In this document: one piece after another, positions 34,597 to 42,818 of the stretch
Position numbering within the stretch: position 1 is the first letter of the stretch
How the letters are laid out: the number at the start of each line of letters is the position of its first letter
Assembly (NCBI GenBank): GCA_039809865.1
Contig: JBDHVW010000024.1
Span: forward strand, 30,022 to 94,021
Origin: QWHO01 sp039809865
GTDB taxonomy: Bacteria; Vulcanimicrobiota; Xenobia; Xenobiales; QWHO01
Reading direction: 5' to 3'
Length of the DNA stretch: 64,000 bases
Position numbers and translations under genes: made by a program
The notes under the pieces: generated by a model
What the model was told of the DNA's origin: nothing
The model's input: the letters and a program-made list of their open reading frames with translations, nothing else
Databases searched by the model: none

Positions 34597-35684
34597 TGCT
34601 GAGCTTCCTCAACGCCATCGTCGAGCTGGTCGACCTCAAGGAGGGCAAGCTCGTCTTCCGCTCCAACCGCAATTACGCCGCGGGCAAGGAAGTGGATGTA
34701 CGGGTCTCGCTGCCTCCGGGCTCGGGCAAGGTCACGAACCTGCGTATCAAGGTGGAGAGCTGCCGCAAGCTGGAGAACGGTGGCCTCCTCTACGCAGCTC
34801 GCGTGCTGGGCACCGGCTCCGATCTGGAGGCCAGCGGCACCCAGGTGCACGATCCTTCCATGCGCAAGGCATCGCGCCACAACGTGGGCGTGCGGGTGAT
34901 GTCCAAACAGCTGCCTGGCTACCGGGCCCTGACGATCGACCTGTCGCGCACCGGCATGCAGCTCGAGATCGACAAGCGCATCGATACCGGACAGACGATC
35001 CAACTCAACCTCGAATTCGATCGCGTCGATCTCCCCAACATGGACATCGATGCCAAAGTGGTCTGGTGCCGGCCTCACCCCACCCGCGAAGACCGCTGGC
35101 GCTGCGGTGTGCACTTCGCCGCCTCCCCGGCCGCGGCCAAGCAAATCGAGGCGGTCTCCGACTTCTTCGAGAAGCGCTCTCACTCCGATCTGCAGGACTT
35201 GCTGGAGCAGGCCAAGCTGCTGAGCCAGAACGTCGGGCCCCTGCCGCAGGACGCGGCGCCCCGTAAAGACATCAAGTTGCCCCCCAAGAACGAGACCGTC
35301 AGCGCCCCGGCCGAGAAGCCTACCTCGCGCAAACTCAGCACCGGCCCCTCCAAGCGTGCGGGCTTCGTCATTCCCCTGGAGGCGACCGTGCGCGGCCACC
35401 GCTGGGAGCTGGCCGGGCGCGAGCTGGTGCTGTTGCTGCGCTCGCCCGACGGAGGCGAGCACTTCCTGGCCTTCCCTGAGTGTCAGACGATGCGCGACTA
35501 CGGCTGCTGCCTGGGCCTCACCACGCGCGGCCTGCGGGCCACCTCGCACTCGGATCTCATCGACGAGATCATGGAGCGCTCCGGCGGCAGCTCCTGGAAG
35601 CATTACCAGTTGCTCGGCCCCAAGGACGAGGTGCTGCTGGAGGTCATCTCCGGCCCTTGCCGCCTGCCCTCCGACGACGAGTGA
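34596..35684 (+). CDS. PilZ-domain protein (c-di-GMP binding)
   Basis: 362 residues from ATG 34596, overlapping the previous stop (TGATG). An N-terminal YcgR-like beta domain (about 1-90) is followed by a PilZ domain with RKASRHNVGVRV (the RxxxR motif) and DLSRTGMQLEI (D/NxSxxG). It should therefore bind cyclic di-GMP. A Pro/Lys linker leads to a C-terminal domain of about 110 residues (VRGHRWELAGRELVLLLRSPDGGEHFLAFPECQ) of unknown type. It is cytoplasmic. Operon mates are the TerB-like protein and the CoA-transferase. Tight coupling to a metabolic enzyme is unusual for PilZ. Confidence 0.85.
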   Translation: MLSFLNAIVELVDLKEGKLVFRSNRNYAAGKEVDVRVSLPPGSGKVTNLRIKVESCRKLENGGLLYAARVLGTGSDLEASGTQVHDPSMRKASRHNVGVRVMSKQLPGYRALTIDLSRTGMQLEIDKRIDTGQTIQLNLEFDRVDLPNMDIDAKVVWCRPHPTREDRWRCGVHFAASPAAAKQIEAVSDFFEKRSHSDLQDLLEQAKLLSQNVGPLPQDAAPRKDIKLPPKNETVSAPAEKPTSRKLSTGPSKRAGFVIPLEATVRGHRWELAGRELVLLLRSPDGGEHFLAFPECQTMRDYGCCLGLTTRGLRATSHSDLIDEIMERSGGSSWKHYQLLGPKDEVLLEVISGPCRLPSDDE

Positions 35685-37582
35685 AGCGCGATAAGGTCGT
35701 CACCGCCGAGCAGGCGGTCGAGCTGATCCTGGACGGCGACGCGGTGGCCACCGGCGGCTTCGTGGGCATCGGCTTCCCCGAGGCGCTGGCGGTGGCGCTC
35801 GAGAAGCGCTTCCTGGAGACCGGCTCCCCTCGCGACCTGACGCTGGTCTACGCCGCCGGCCAGGGCGACGGCAAGAAGCGCGGCCTCAACCACTTCGCCC
35901 ACGAGGGCCTGGTGAAGCGCGTCATCGGCGGCCACTGGGGGCTCGTGCCCGGACTCGGCAAGCTGGCCCTCGAGGAGAAGATCGAGGCCTACAACCTGCC
36001 CCAGGGCGTCATTTCGCACCTCTACCGCGATATCGCGGCCCACAAGCCCGGACTGCTGACCCGGGTGGGCCTGCACACGTTCGTCGATCCTCGGCTCGAG
36101 GGCGGAAAGCTGAATCGGCACACCGTGGACGACCTGGTCGAGCTGCAGGGCGACCTGCTCTACTATAAGGCGTTTCCCCTGAGCGTGGCCCTGCTGCGCG
36201 GCACCACGGCCGACTACGAGGGCAACATCTCGATGGAGCGCGAGGCCCTCACGCTGGAGGCGCTGGCTATCGCCCAGGCGGTGCGCAACGCGGGCGGACT
36301 GGTCATCGTGCAGGTCGAGCGCCTCACGGCCGAGCACCGCGTCCATCCCCAGCTGGTGCAGGTGCCCGGAGTGCTGGTCGATTGCGTCGTGGTGGCCACC
36401 CCCGAGCACCACGAGCAGACCTTTGCGGAAGGCTACAATCCGGCTTACACCGGCGAGGTGAAGGCAGCGGCGGGTCTCACCCCGATGCCCCTGGACGAGC
36501 GCAAGGTGCTGGCTCGGCGCGCCTCGCTTTTCCTCAAGCCCAACGCGGTCGTGAACCTGGGCATCGGGATGCCTGAAGGGGTGGCCCGCGTGGCCGACGA
36601 GGAGCGCATCCTGGACTGGATCACGCTGACCGTGGAGCCCGGCGGATTGGGCGGCGTGCCCTCCGGGGGGCTGTCCTTCGGGGCCGTGACGAACCCGGGC
36701 GCCATCATCCCCCAGCCCTCCCAGTTCGACTTCTACGACGGAGGCGGGCTGACGCAGGCGTTCCTCGGACTGGCCGAGGTGGACGCGGTCGGCAACGTCA
36801 ACGTTTCCCGCTTCGGGACGCGCATCGCGGGCGCGGGCGGCTTCATCAACATCAGCCAGAATACGCCGTTCGTCTGCTTCATGGGGACGCACATGGCGGG
36901 GGCTCGCGTGCAGGTTCAAGGCGAGGGCTTGCGCGTGGTCGAGGAGGGCAAGCAGCGCAAGTTCGTGGCCTCGGTGGGCCAGGTGACCTTCAGTGGAAGG
37001 TATGCTCTGGAGCGCGGCCAGGTGGTCTATTACCTGACGGAGCGTGCCCTGTTCCGCCTGACAGCCGCCGGGCTGGAGCTGCTGGAGATCGCACCCGGGC
37101 TCGACCTGGAGCGCGACGTGCTGGCGTTGATGGATTTTCGCCCCGTGGTGAGCGAGGCTTTGCGCACGATGGATGCGCGGCTGTTCTCGCCCGAGGTGAT
37201 GCGGTTGGACCGCGTGCGTTCGCTCGCTTATGCCGAGCGGATGGAGCATCGGGAAGCCGACAACCTGGTGTTTGCCAACTTCGAGGGGATGCGCCTGGAC
37301 TCGCCCGCCGAGGTGGAGGAGCTGGCGCGCTTCCTGGACGGCTACTTCGCGGCCCTGGGCCGGAAGGTCCACGTGGTAGTCAACTACGACCACTTCCAGG
37401 TCGGCCCGGGGGCCGAGCAGGCCTACTGGGAGATGGTCCGCTCCAATCGGGAGAAGTATTTCTTGAGTTCGGTTCGCTACTCCACGCAGGCGTTTACGCG
37501 CCGCAAGCTGGCGGCGGGGTTGGCCTCGGCCGGCGCGGGACTGTTCGACAGCTTCGCGGAGGCGATGAAGAACGCGCCGTAA
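35681..37582 (+). CDS. fused family I CoA-transferase (acetate/propionate CoA-transferase-like) with C-terminal extension
   Basis: 633 residues from GTG 35681, overlapping the PilZ stop by 4 nt. The alpha part opens TAEQAVELILDGDAVATGGFVGIGFPEALAVALEKRF. The beta part begins LFLKPNAVVNLGIGMPEGVA and contains the active-site stretch LTVEPGGLGG, where the Glu forms the glutamyl-CoA intermediate, as in YdiF-type enzymes. It transfers CoA between short-chain acyl-CoA and a carboxylate. After about residue 480 a further 150 residues (DARLFSPEVMRLDRVRSLAYAERM...VHVVVNYDHFQVGPGAEQAYWEMV) form an extra domain seen in some long members. It may serve acetate or propionate metabolism. Confidence 0.9.
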   Translation: MKRDKVVTAEQAVELILDGDAVATGGFVGIGFPEALAVALEKRFLETGSPRDLTLVYAAGQGDGKKRGLNHFAHEGLVKRVIGGHWGLVPGLGKLALEEKIEAYNLPQGVISHLYRDIAAHKPGLLTRVGLHTFVDPRLEGGKLNRHTVDDLVELQGDLLYYKAFPLSVALLRGTTADYEGNISMEREALTLEALAIAQAVRNAGGLVIVQVERLTAEHRVHPQLVQVPGVLVDCVVVATPEHHEQTFAEGYNPAYTGEVKAAAGLTPMPLDERKVLARRASLFLKPNAVVNLGIGMPEGVARVADEERILDWITLTVEPGGLGGVPSGGLSFGAVTNPGAIIPQPSQFDFYDGGGLTQAFLGLAEVDAVGNVNVSRFGTRIAGAGGFINISQNTPFVCFMGTHMAGARVQVQGEGLRVVEEGKQRKFVASVGQVTFSGRYALERGQVVYYLTERALFRLTAAGLELLEIAPGLDLERDVLALMDFRPVVSEALRTMDARLFSPEVMRLDRVRSLAYAERMEHREADNLVFANFEGMRLDSPAEVEELARFLDGYFAALGRKVHVVVNYDHFQVGPGAEQAYWEMVRSNREKYFLSSVRYSTQAFTRRKLAAGLASAGAGLFDSFAEAMKNAP

Positions 37583-37607
37583 GGTTTCTCGAGGCGACGT
37601 TGCCTCC

Positions 37608-40600
37608 CTACGGGCTGAGAATCTGTTGCAGGTTCAGCAGCACCCGTCCCGGTGCTCCAAAAACCGAGCCCCCGCAGGAAGCCAGATCCGGACGGGGGTC
37701 GCCGTTGAACTGTCCGGCCGCAAGTCCCGTGATGTCTCCGTCCATGATGCTGCCCGAGAACGTGAACGTGCGATCCGCGTGGCTCAGGTAGACGCGAAGC
37801 CCGCCGGCCGTGTTGTCCTGCACCACGATGTCCGGGAGGCCGTTCTGGTCCATGTCGGGGGCGGGCTGCAGGCAGCGCCAGGGCGAGAAGGCCACGTCCT
37901 GGATGACCACGTCGGGCACGTTGGAGAACGTGCCGTCGCCCCGATTGAAGAAGACACTGACATCGCTGTTGGACAGGCCCGGCGTGAACGTGGCCAGATC
38001 GGCGAAGCCGTCCCCGTCGAAGTCGGCTGACAGGAGCTCGAACAACCCGGTGAAGGCGGTCACGATGGTCTGCGAGGGGGTCGCGGGCAGCGTGTTGCCC
38101 CCGGTCCCGTTGAATATGCCGATGTTGGCGCCCGGACCGAGCTCGGGCACGGCCACGTCGAGATTCCCGTCGCGGTTGAAGTCGGCCACGGCCAGCGAGG
38201 TCACTCCGTTGCCCGCGGCGCTGTTGGTGGGAGCGGCCAGCGCGCCTGTGCCGTTGCCGAGCAGCAACTCGACGTTGGGAGCCGGTCCGGCAAAGCCGAC
38301 CACCGCGTCGAGATTGCCGTCGTTGTTGAAGTCGCCCAGACGCACCTCGTTGCTCGGAAGGCCTGTCGATTGCGTGAACGGCGCCTGCAGCGAGCCGTCC
38401 GGGTTGGTCAGCGAAACCGAGACCAGCTGCGTCGCCGCGACATGGTTGACCACCACGTCCGGACGCCCGTCGTTGTTCATGTCGCCCAGCTTGAGCGAGA
38501 AGCCGTCGGCGGGGATGGGATACGGGTTGCCGGGCGGGTTGGAGAATCCGCCCGCACCATCTCCCAGCAGCACCGAGACCGTGTTGTCGCCTGAGTTGCA
38601 GACGGCCAGGTCGTCAAAGCCGTCGCCGTTGAGATCGCCCGCGGCCAAGTCCGCTTTGCTCCGGTTGGGACCGATGCCGGTCGTGAGCGCGAGCGCGGAC
38701 TGGAGACTCTGCACGAAGCTGAAGTAGGAGCTCACGTGGGCCACCACCGCGTCGAGCACGCCGTCCAGGTCGAAATCGGCGATGAGGGCCGTGCCGTTGG
38801 AGTTCACGGCGTAGGTCGCCAGGCCGCTCAGGGGACGTCCCACGCCGGCCTGGAAGGTGCCGTCGCCGTTGCCGCTCAGCACGCTGAGGGAAAGGTCCCG
38901 GTTGAGCGAAGCGGCCACATCCTGCAATCCATCCCCGTCGAAGTCGCCCGCCGCGATACCCACCGCGTTGCTGGCCAGAGCGACGTTGGAGCCGGGCAGA
39001 AGACTGCCCGCCCCGTTGCCCGGGAAGAACGTGAAGCTGGAGGTGGTCGAGTTCACCACCGCCACGTCGTCATTGCCGTCGCCGTTGAAGTCGGCCACGG
39101 CCAGATCGGCCGGGAACGTGCCCGCGGTCTGGAACGTGCCGATGCTGAATCCGCCCAGACCGTTGCCAAGCAGCGGCATGACGTTGTTGCTCTCGAGGTT
39201 CGAGATGGCCAGATCGATGTGCCCGTCGTTGTTGAAGTTGGCCAACGCGAGGCCCCACGGATTGTCGCCTACGGTCACGGGCACACTCGGGCCCACGGGT
39301 CCGGCGACCGTGCCGGTGAAGATCTCGACCGCGTCGGGCGCGCCCGGGCCCAGCGGACCCTGCACGGTCACGGCCACGTCGTCGATGCCGTCTTCGTTGA
39401 AATCGCCCGCCACGATGCGGCGCGGGTTGAAGTTGGCCACGGCCACCGGGACGGCGTTCGCGAACGTGCCGTCTCCGTTGCCCAGGAGGAAGCTGAAGTT
39501 GGTGGTGCCGTTGCTGACGGCCAGCAGGTCGGCATTGCCGTCGCCGTTGACGTCGCCCGCGGCCAGACTACAGACCTCGCCAGGTGCGAAGCCGGAGCCA
39601 TCCATGTCGGATTGCACAAAGCTGGTCAGGCCCTGCGCATCCACGGTGTTGAGATAGCTGACCACGCTCTGGGCGCTGGCCACGGCCACGTCGGTGCGCC
39701 CGTCGCCGTTCCAGTCGCCGCGCGCGGCCGTCATGTCGGTGCCGGCCTGGGCGAAGTTGCGCGCCCCGAAGAAGCGCACGCGGCCGTCCCCGGTCAAAAC
39801 AGAAGTGGCCGAGAAGCCGAGCAGGGTGGCGGTCAGGGTGGCCGTCCCGTCGTTGCGAGGCGTGGCCAGGCCCTTGGTGCCGGCGGTGTCGGAGATCTGC
39901 ACGGCCAGCGGATCGCTGGTGGACCAGGTGGCCGACTCCGTCACGTCGGCCGTGGTGCCGTCGGTGAACGTGCCGGTGGCCGTGAGCTGGCGGGTGAAGC
40001 CGGTGGTCAGGGTGGAGGGTCCCGTGGGGGTCACGGCCAGGGCCGTCAGCTCGGCCGGGGTCACGTTCAACGGGGCCGAGGCGCTCAGCCCTGAAAACGT
40101 CGCCGTGATGTCGGTCGCACCTACGCTCAAGCCGGTGGCCAGTCCCGCTCCGTTGACGGTGGCGAAAGCGGTGGAGGAGCTCCAGGTGACGGAGCTGGTC
40201 AGGTCTTGCGTGGTGCCGTCGCTGAGCGTGCCGGTGGCGTGGAGCTGCACCGTCAGGCCGGCGGCCACGGTGGGGGAGTCGCCGGTCACGGTGAGGGCGT
40301 CCACGGTGGCGGTGGCCACGGTCAGCAGAGTGCTGGCGGAAGCCGTGCCAAAGACGGCCGTGATGGTGGTGGTTCCCGGCGTCAGAGCGTGGGCAGCGCC
40401 GGTGGCGTCGATAGAGGCGACCGCTGGATCGGAGCTGCTCCAGGTGACCGAGCTGGTCACGTCCAGACCGTTCTGGTCGTGAGCCGAGAAGAGCACCTGC
40501 GTGCCCGCGGCCAGCGTGGGCTCCAGAGGCGAAATGGTCAGCGCCGTGTCGCCCAGCGGGACGAGCTGCAGCGTGAGCTCCAGCGCCAGCGTGCCGGTGG

Positions 40601-41000
40601 TGAGCTGGCTGGGTTGCGAGCGGGCCACCACCTCGCCCGAGGCGCTGCGCCCGAAGGCGTAGATGTCCCAGGTGCCGCGCGGCACGCCCTGGATCAAGAC
40701 CAGCACGCTCCTGTCACCGGGGGCGACGGACGCGTGTCCCGAGGCGATGAGACGCCGCCCGCTCAGGGTGGAGGGGTCGGGCGTGCCGGGGTCCACCACC
40801 TCGACGTCCACCGAGGTCAGGAGTTCGTCCGAGCGTTGCAGCAGGGCACGCGCCTGGGGCGGGAGCTGGATGCGCAGCTGCACCTCGTTGCTGGTCGCGG
40901 GACCCGCGGCCGGGGCGGCCGAGCCTCCCTTCGCGGAACCGCCGCCAGAGCAGGCGGCCAGAGTGAGGAGGAGTAGAACCCAGGTCAATTTGCGCAGCAT
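37608..41000 (-). CDS. large surface lipoprotein with Ig-like (Big) and FG-GAP/VCBS repeats
   Basis: 1,130 residues from ATG 41000. The signal MLRKLTWVLLLLTLAACSGGG has a lipobox Cys. After a domain of about 140 residues come three or four Big_2-type Ig repeats (LTISPLEPTLAAGTQVLFSAHDQNGLDVTSSVTWSSSDPAVASIDATG...). Then more than ten FG-GAP/VCBS blades follow (GDFNEDGIDDVAVTVQG, ADFNGDGNDDVAVVNS, GDMNNDGRPDVVVNHV), whose DxNxDGxxD loops bind calcium. It is predicted to be an integrin-alpha-like propeller displayed on the cell surface. It begins 19 nt after the subtilase stop on the same strand and is probably the last gene of that operon. Confidence 0.9.
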   Translation of the reverse strand: MLRKLTWVLLLLTLAACSGGGSAKGGSAAPAAGPATSNEVQLRIQLPPQARALLQRSDELLTSVDVEVVDPGTPDPSTLSGRRLIASGHASVAPGDRSVLVLIQGVPRGTWDIYAFGRSASGEVVARSQPSQLTTGTLALELTLQLVPLGDTALTISPLEPTLAAGTQVLFSAHDQNGLDVTSSVTWSSSDPAVASIDATGAAHALTPGTTTITAVFGTASASTLLTVATATVDALTVTGDSPTVAAGLTVQLHATGTLSDGTTQDLTSSVTWSSSTAFATVNGAGLATGLSVGATDITATFSGLSASAPLNVTPAELTALAVTPTGPSTLTTGFTRQLTATGTFTDGTTADVTESATWSTSDPLAVQISDTAGTKGLATPRNDGTATLTATLLGFSATSVLTGDGRVRFFGARNFAQAGTDMTAARGDWNGDGRTDVAVASAQSVVSYLNTVDAQGLTSFVQSDMDGSGFAPGEVCSLAAGDVNGDGNADLLAVSNGTTNFSFLLGNGDGTFANAVPVAVANFNPRRIVAGDFNEDGIDDVAVTVQGPLGPGAPDAVEIFTGTVAGPVGPSVPVTVGDNPWGLALANFNNDGHIDLAISNLESNNVMPLLGNGLGGFSIGTFQTAGTFPADLAVADFNGDGNDDVAVVNSTTSSFTFFPGNGAGSLLPGSNVALASNAVGIAAGDFDGDGLQDVAASLNRDLSLSVLSGNGDGTFQAGVGRPLSGLATYAVNSNGTALIADFDLDGVLDAVVAHVSSYFSFVQSLQSALALTTGIGPNRSKADLAAGDLNGDGFDDLAVCNSGDNTVSVLLGDGAGGFSNPPGNPYPIPADGFSLKLGDMNNDGRPDVVVNHVAATQLVSVSLTNPDGSLQAPFTQSTGLPSNEVRLGDFNNDGNLDAVVGFAGPAPNVELLLGNGTGALAAPTNSAAGNGVTSLAVADFNRDGNLDVAVPELGPGANIGIFNGTGGNTLPATPSQTIVTAFTGLFELLSADFDGDGFADLATFTPGLSNSDVSVFFNRGDGTFSNVPDVVIQDVAFSPWRCLQPAPDMDQNGLPDIVVQDNTAGGLRVYLSHADRTFTFSGSIMDGDITGLAAGQFNGDPRPDLASCGGSVFGAPGRVLLNLQQILSP

Positions 41001-41019
41001 CGTGGCCGCGAGTTCTGTG

Positions 41020-41823
41020 TTAGACGGCCAGCTCCTGTTGCGCTTGATGATACAACCCAAGCCGGTACAACAATGTTTTCACCTCGAAGGGCTTGAGATC
41101 TGGATACCGCTCCAGCAGCAACGCCACGATGCCGCTCACGCGCGGGGCGGCGAAACTGGTTCCGATGTAATAGAAATGCGAATCGGTACCGGCCCGGGGG
41201 GCGCGCACCATGTCGCCCTGAGCGTCGATCCAGATGCGCGGTTTGGGTCCGTAGAGCACCTGGGATTTCTCCCGCAGACGGAAGGTGAGCGGGTCCTTAA
41301 AGTAGTCCGAGTTCACCGAGATCAGCGAGGAGAAGCTGGCCGGGACGATCCAGTCGAAGTTATTGGAAGCCGCCGCCACCAGCGTCACGTCGCGGTAGTA
41401 AGCCAGGTCGACCAGCTCCACGAAGCGGGCGCGCCAGTAGTCGTTGATGTCCTGGTCCAGGCCCAACGAGAGATTCACGACCCGGATATCCTGCTTGACG
41501 ATGTAGTCCAGGGCGCCCTGGAACACCGCCGGGTCGCACGTCCCGTCGTCGGAGAGCACCCGGATGAAGTGCAGCTCGGCGTCGGGGGCGGTGTCGTTGA
41601 CCACCCATGTCACGGGCGTCCCGTGGCCGAACGGGTCGACCGGATCGCACTCCTCGTACTTGCCGCTCAGAAAGCTGCCACACGACTTGATGCGGCCGCG
41701 CACTCCCTCCATCATGGGGTGCTTGAGGTCGAGGCCGGAGTCGAGGATGGCCACCGAAACGCCCTTTCCGGTCATCCCGGAGAGCAGCTTCTCGGGGTGG
41801 AGATCGCCCAGAAAGTCGGTCAT
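41020..41823 (-). CDS. subtilisin-like serine protease (S8), compact, no signal peptide
   Basis: 267 residues. The triad is complete: Asp28 in VAILDSGLD, His67 in FGHGTP, Ser223 in GTSFAAPRVSG, with oxyanion Asn154/155 in AASNN. It starts directly with the catalytic domain, without a signal peptide or propeptide. It is therefore probably cytoplasmic, like the leader-removing subtilases of peptide-export clusters. The ATG overlaps the stop of the GAF gene by 4 nt, and the exporter gene lies two genes upstream. A role in trimming an exported peptide or surface protein is inferred from context. Confidence 0.85.
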   Translation of the reverse strand: MTDFLGDLHPEKLLSGMTGKGVSVAILDSGLDLKHPMMEGVRGRIKSCGSFLSGKYEECDPVDPFGHGTPVTWVVNDTAPDAELHFIRVLSDDGTCDPAVFQGALDYIVKQDIRVVNLSLGLDQDINDYWRARFVELVDLAYYRDVTLVAAASNNFDWIVPASFSSLISVNSDYFKDPLTFRLREKSQVLYGPKPRIWIDAQGDMVRAPRAGTDSHFYYIGTSFAAPRVSGIVALLLERYPDLKPFEVKTLLYRLGLYHQAQQELAV

Positions 41824-42812
41824 GACCGGGCCGCCAGGTAGCGCTTGAGCGTCTGCGACCAGAACTCGAGGTGGTTTCCGCCCAGCGCCTTCAGCGCGCG
41901 CAGACTGTCCACCAGCTCCAGGATCTCGCCTTCCTCGGCGTGCGCCTCGCGCACCTCGTGGCCGACCTTCTCCAGCGAAGTGGCCAGATCGGTGCGCCCC
42001 GCCTGCATCCGCTGGAGCGACCGCAGCAGCAGGCTGGTGAAGTGCTCCTCGTGGCGATGCGCCGCCAGCACCGCTCCGGCCAGGCGTGCCAGCTGCACGG
42101 TGGCGGTCACCTGATCCTGGCGGAAGATGGGCTTACCCGCCTCGCGAGCCAGCTCCAGCACGCCCAGGCAGCGGCCGTGGTTCATCAGGGGCACGGCCAG
42201 CAGGGTGGACTTGCCGCGCTCGAAGGGGGTGAGCCCCTTGGGGTCTTCGTCGCCCGCCAGCCCCACGCACTTCTCGAGACGGCTGGTGAAGGCGTCGTGC
42301 AGGAGACCCTTACTGGCATTGACTTCCTCGACCGGAGGCAGAGGATATCCGACCGCTTCCAGGGGGGTCAGAACACCCTGCTCGACTCCGAACAACCAGC
42401 CGCCATCGGCGTTGGTGGCCAGCGCGGCGGCGTTGACGATCTGGCGCTCCAACTCGCGGTGGGCGGGGGAGGCCAACAGCGATTCGGCGTGGTGCAGAAA
42501 GCGGCTCACCTCCTGGAACGCGTGCAGGTGGCGTCGCTGCAGCATCTCTTGCACGCGCTCGAGCAGCCGGGGCCAGTCGACGGGACGGGCCACGAACTCG
42601 GTCAACCCGGCCTGCAGAGCGGGCTGGATCGACTCCTCGCCCACGGCCACGAAAGTCGGCAGCTTGAGGCGGGCCGCCTGCTCGGCCTGGGCCAGGCCGC
42701 AGATCACCGCATCCACGTGAGGACCGGGGTCACGGACGAACTCCACCCCCTCGGGGCTCAGGTCGGGATCCAGCACCAACAGCGTTCGGAGGCCGACGGA
42801 CGTCTCCAGCAT
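41820..42812 (-). CDS. receiver-like + GAF domain sensor protein
   Basis: 330 residues. The first 110 look like a degenerate response-regulator receiver: TLLVLDPDLSPEGVEFV, then DAVICGLAQAEQAARLKLPTFVAVGEES and GLTEFVARPVDW (alpha/beta rhythm, no clear DD pocket). Then a short helix and a GAF domain follow (LERQIVNAAALATNADGGWLFG...LLAVPLMNHGRCLGVLELARE...VTATVQLARLAGAVLAAHRH), with a C-terminal coiled coil. No output kinase or DNA-binding domain is present. It lies 6 nt downstream of the ABC exporter and overlaps the subtilase, so it probably senses conditions or gates that system. The ligand is unknown. Confidence 0.75.
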   Translation of the reverse strand: MLETSVGLRTLLVLDPDLSPEGVEFVRDPGPHVDAVICGLAQAEQAARLKLPTFVAVGEESIQPALQAGLTEFVARPVDWPRLLERVQEMLQRRHLHAFQEVSRFLHHAESLLASPAHRELERQIVNAAALATNADGGWLFGVEQGVLTPLEAVGYPLPPVEEVNASKGLLHDAFTSRLEKCVGLAGDEDPKGLTPFERGKSTLLAVPLMNHGRCLGVLELAREAGKPIFRQDQVTATVQLARLAGAVLAAHRHEEHFTSLLLRSLQRMQAGRTDLATSLEKVGHEVREAHAEEGEILELVDSLRALKALGGNHLEFWSQTLKRYLAARS

Positions 42813-42818
42813 GCGAGG

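Noticed and set aside
38736..40094. Long + strand open frame rich in His/Val/Gly
   Set aside because: Antisense to the FG-GAP lipoprotein; the repeated 'VEVG..VAR' pattern is just the complement of the propeller repeats.
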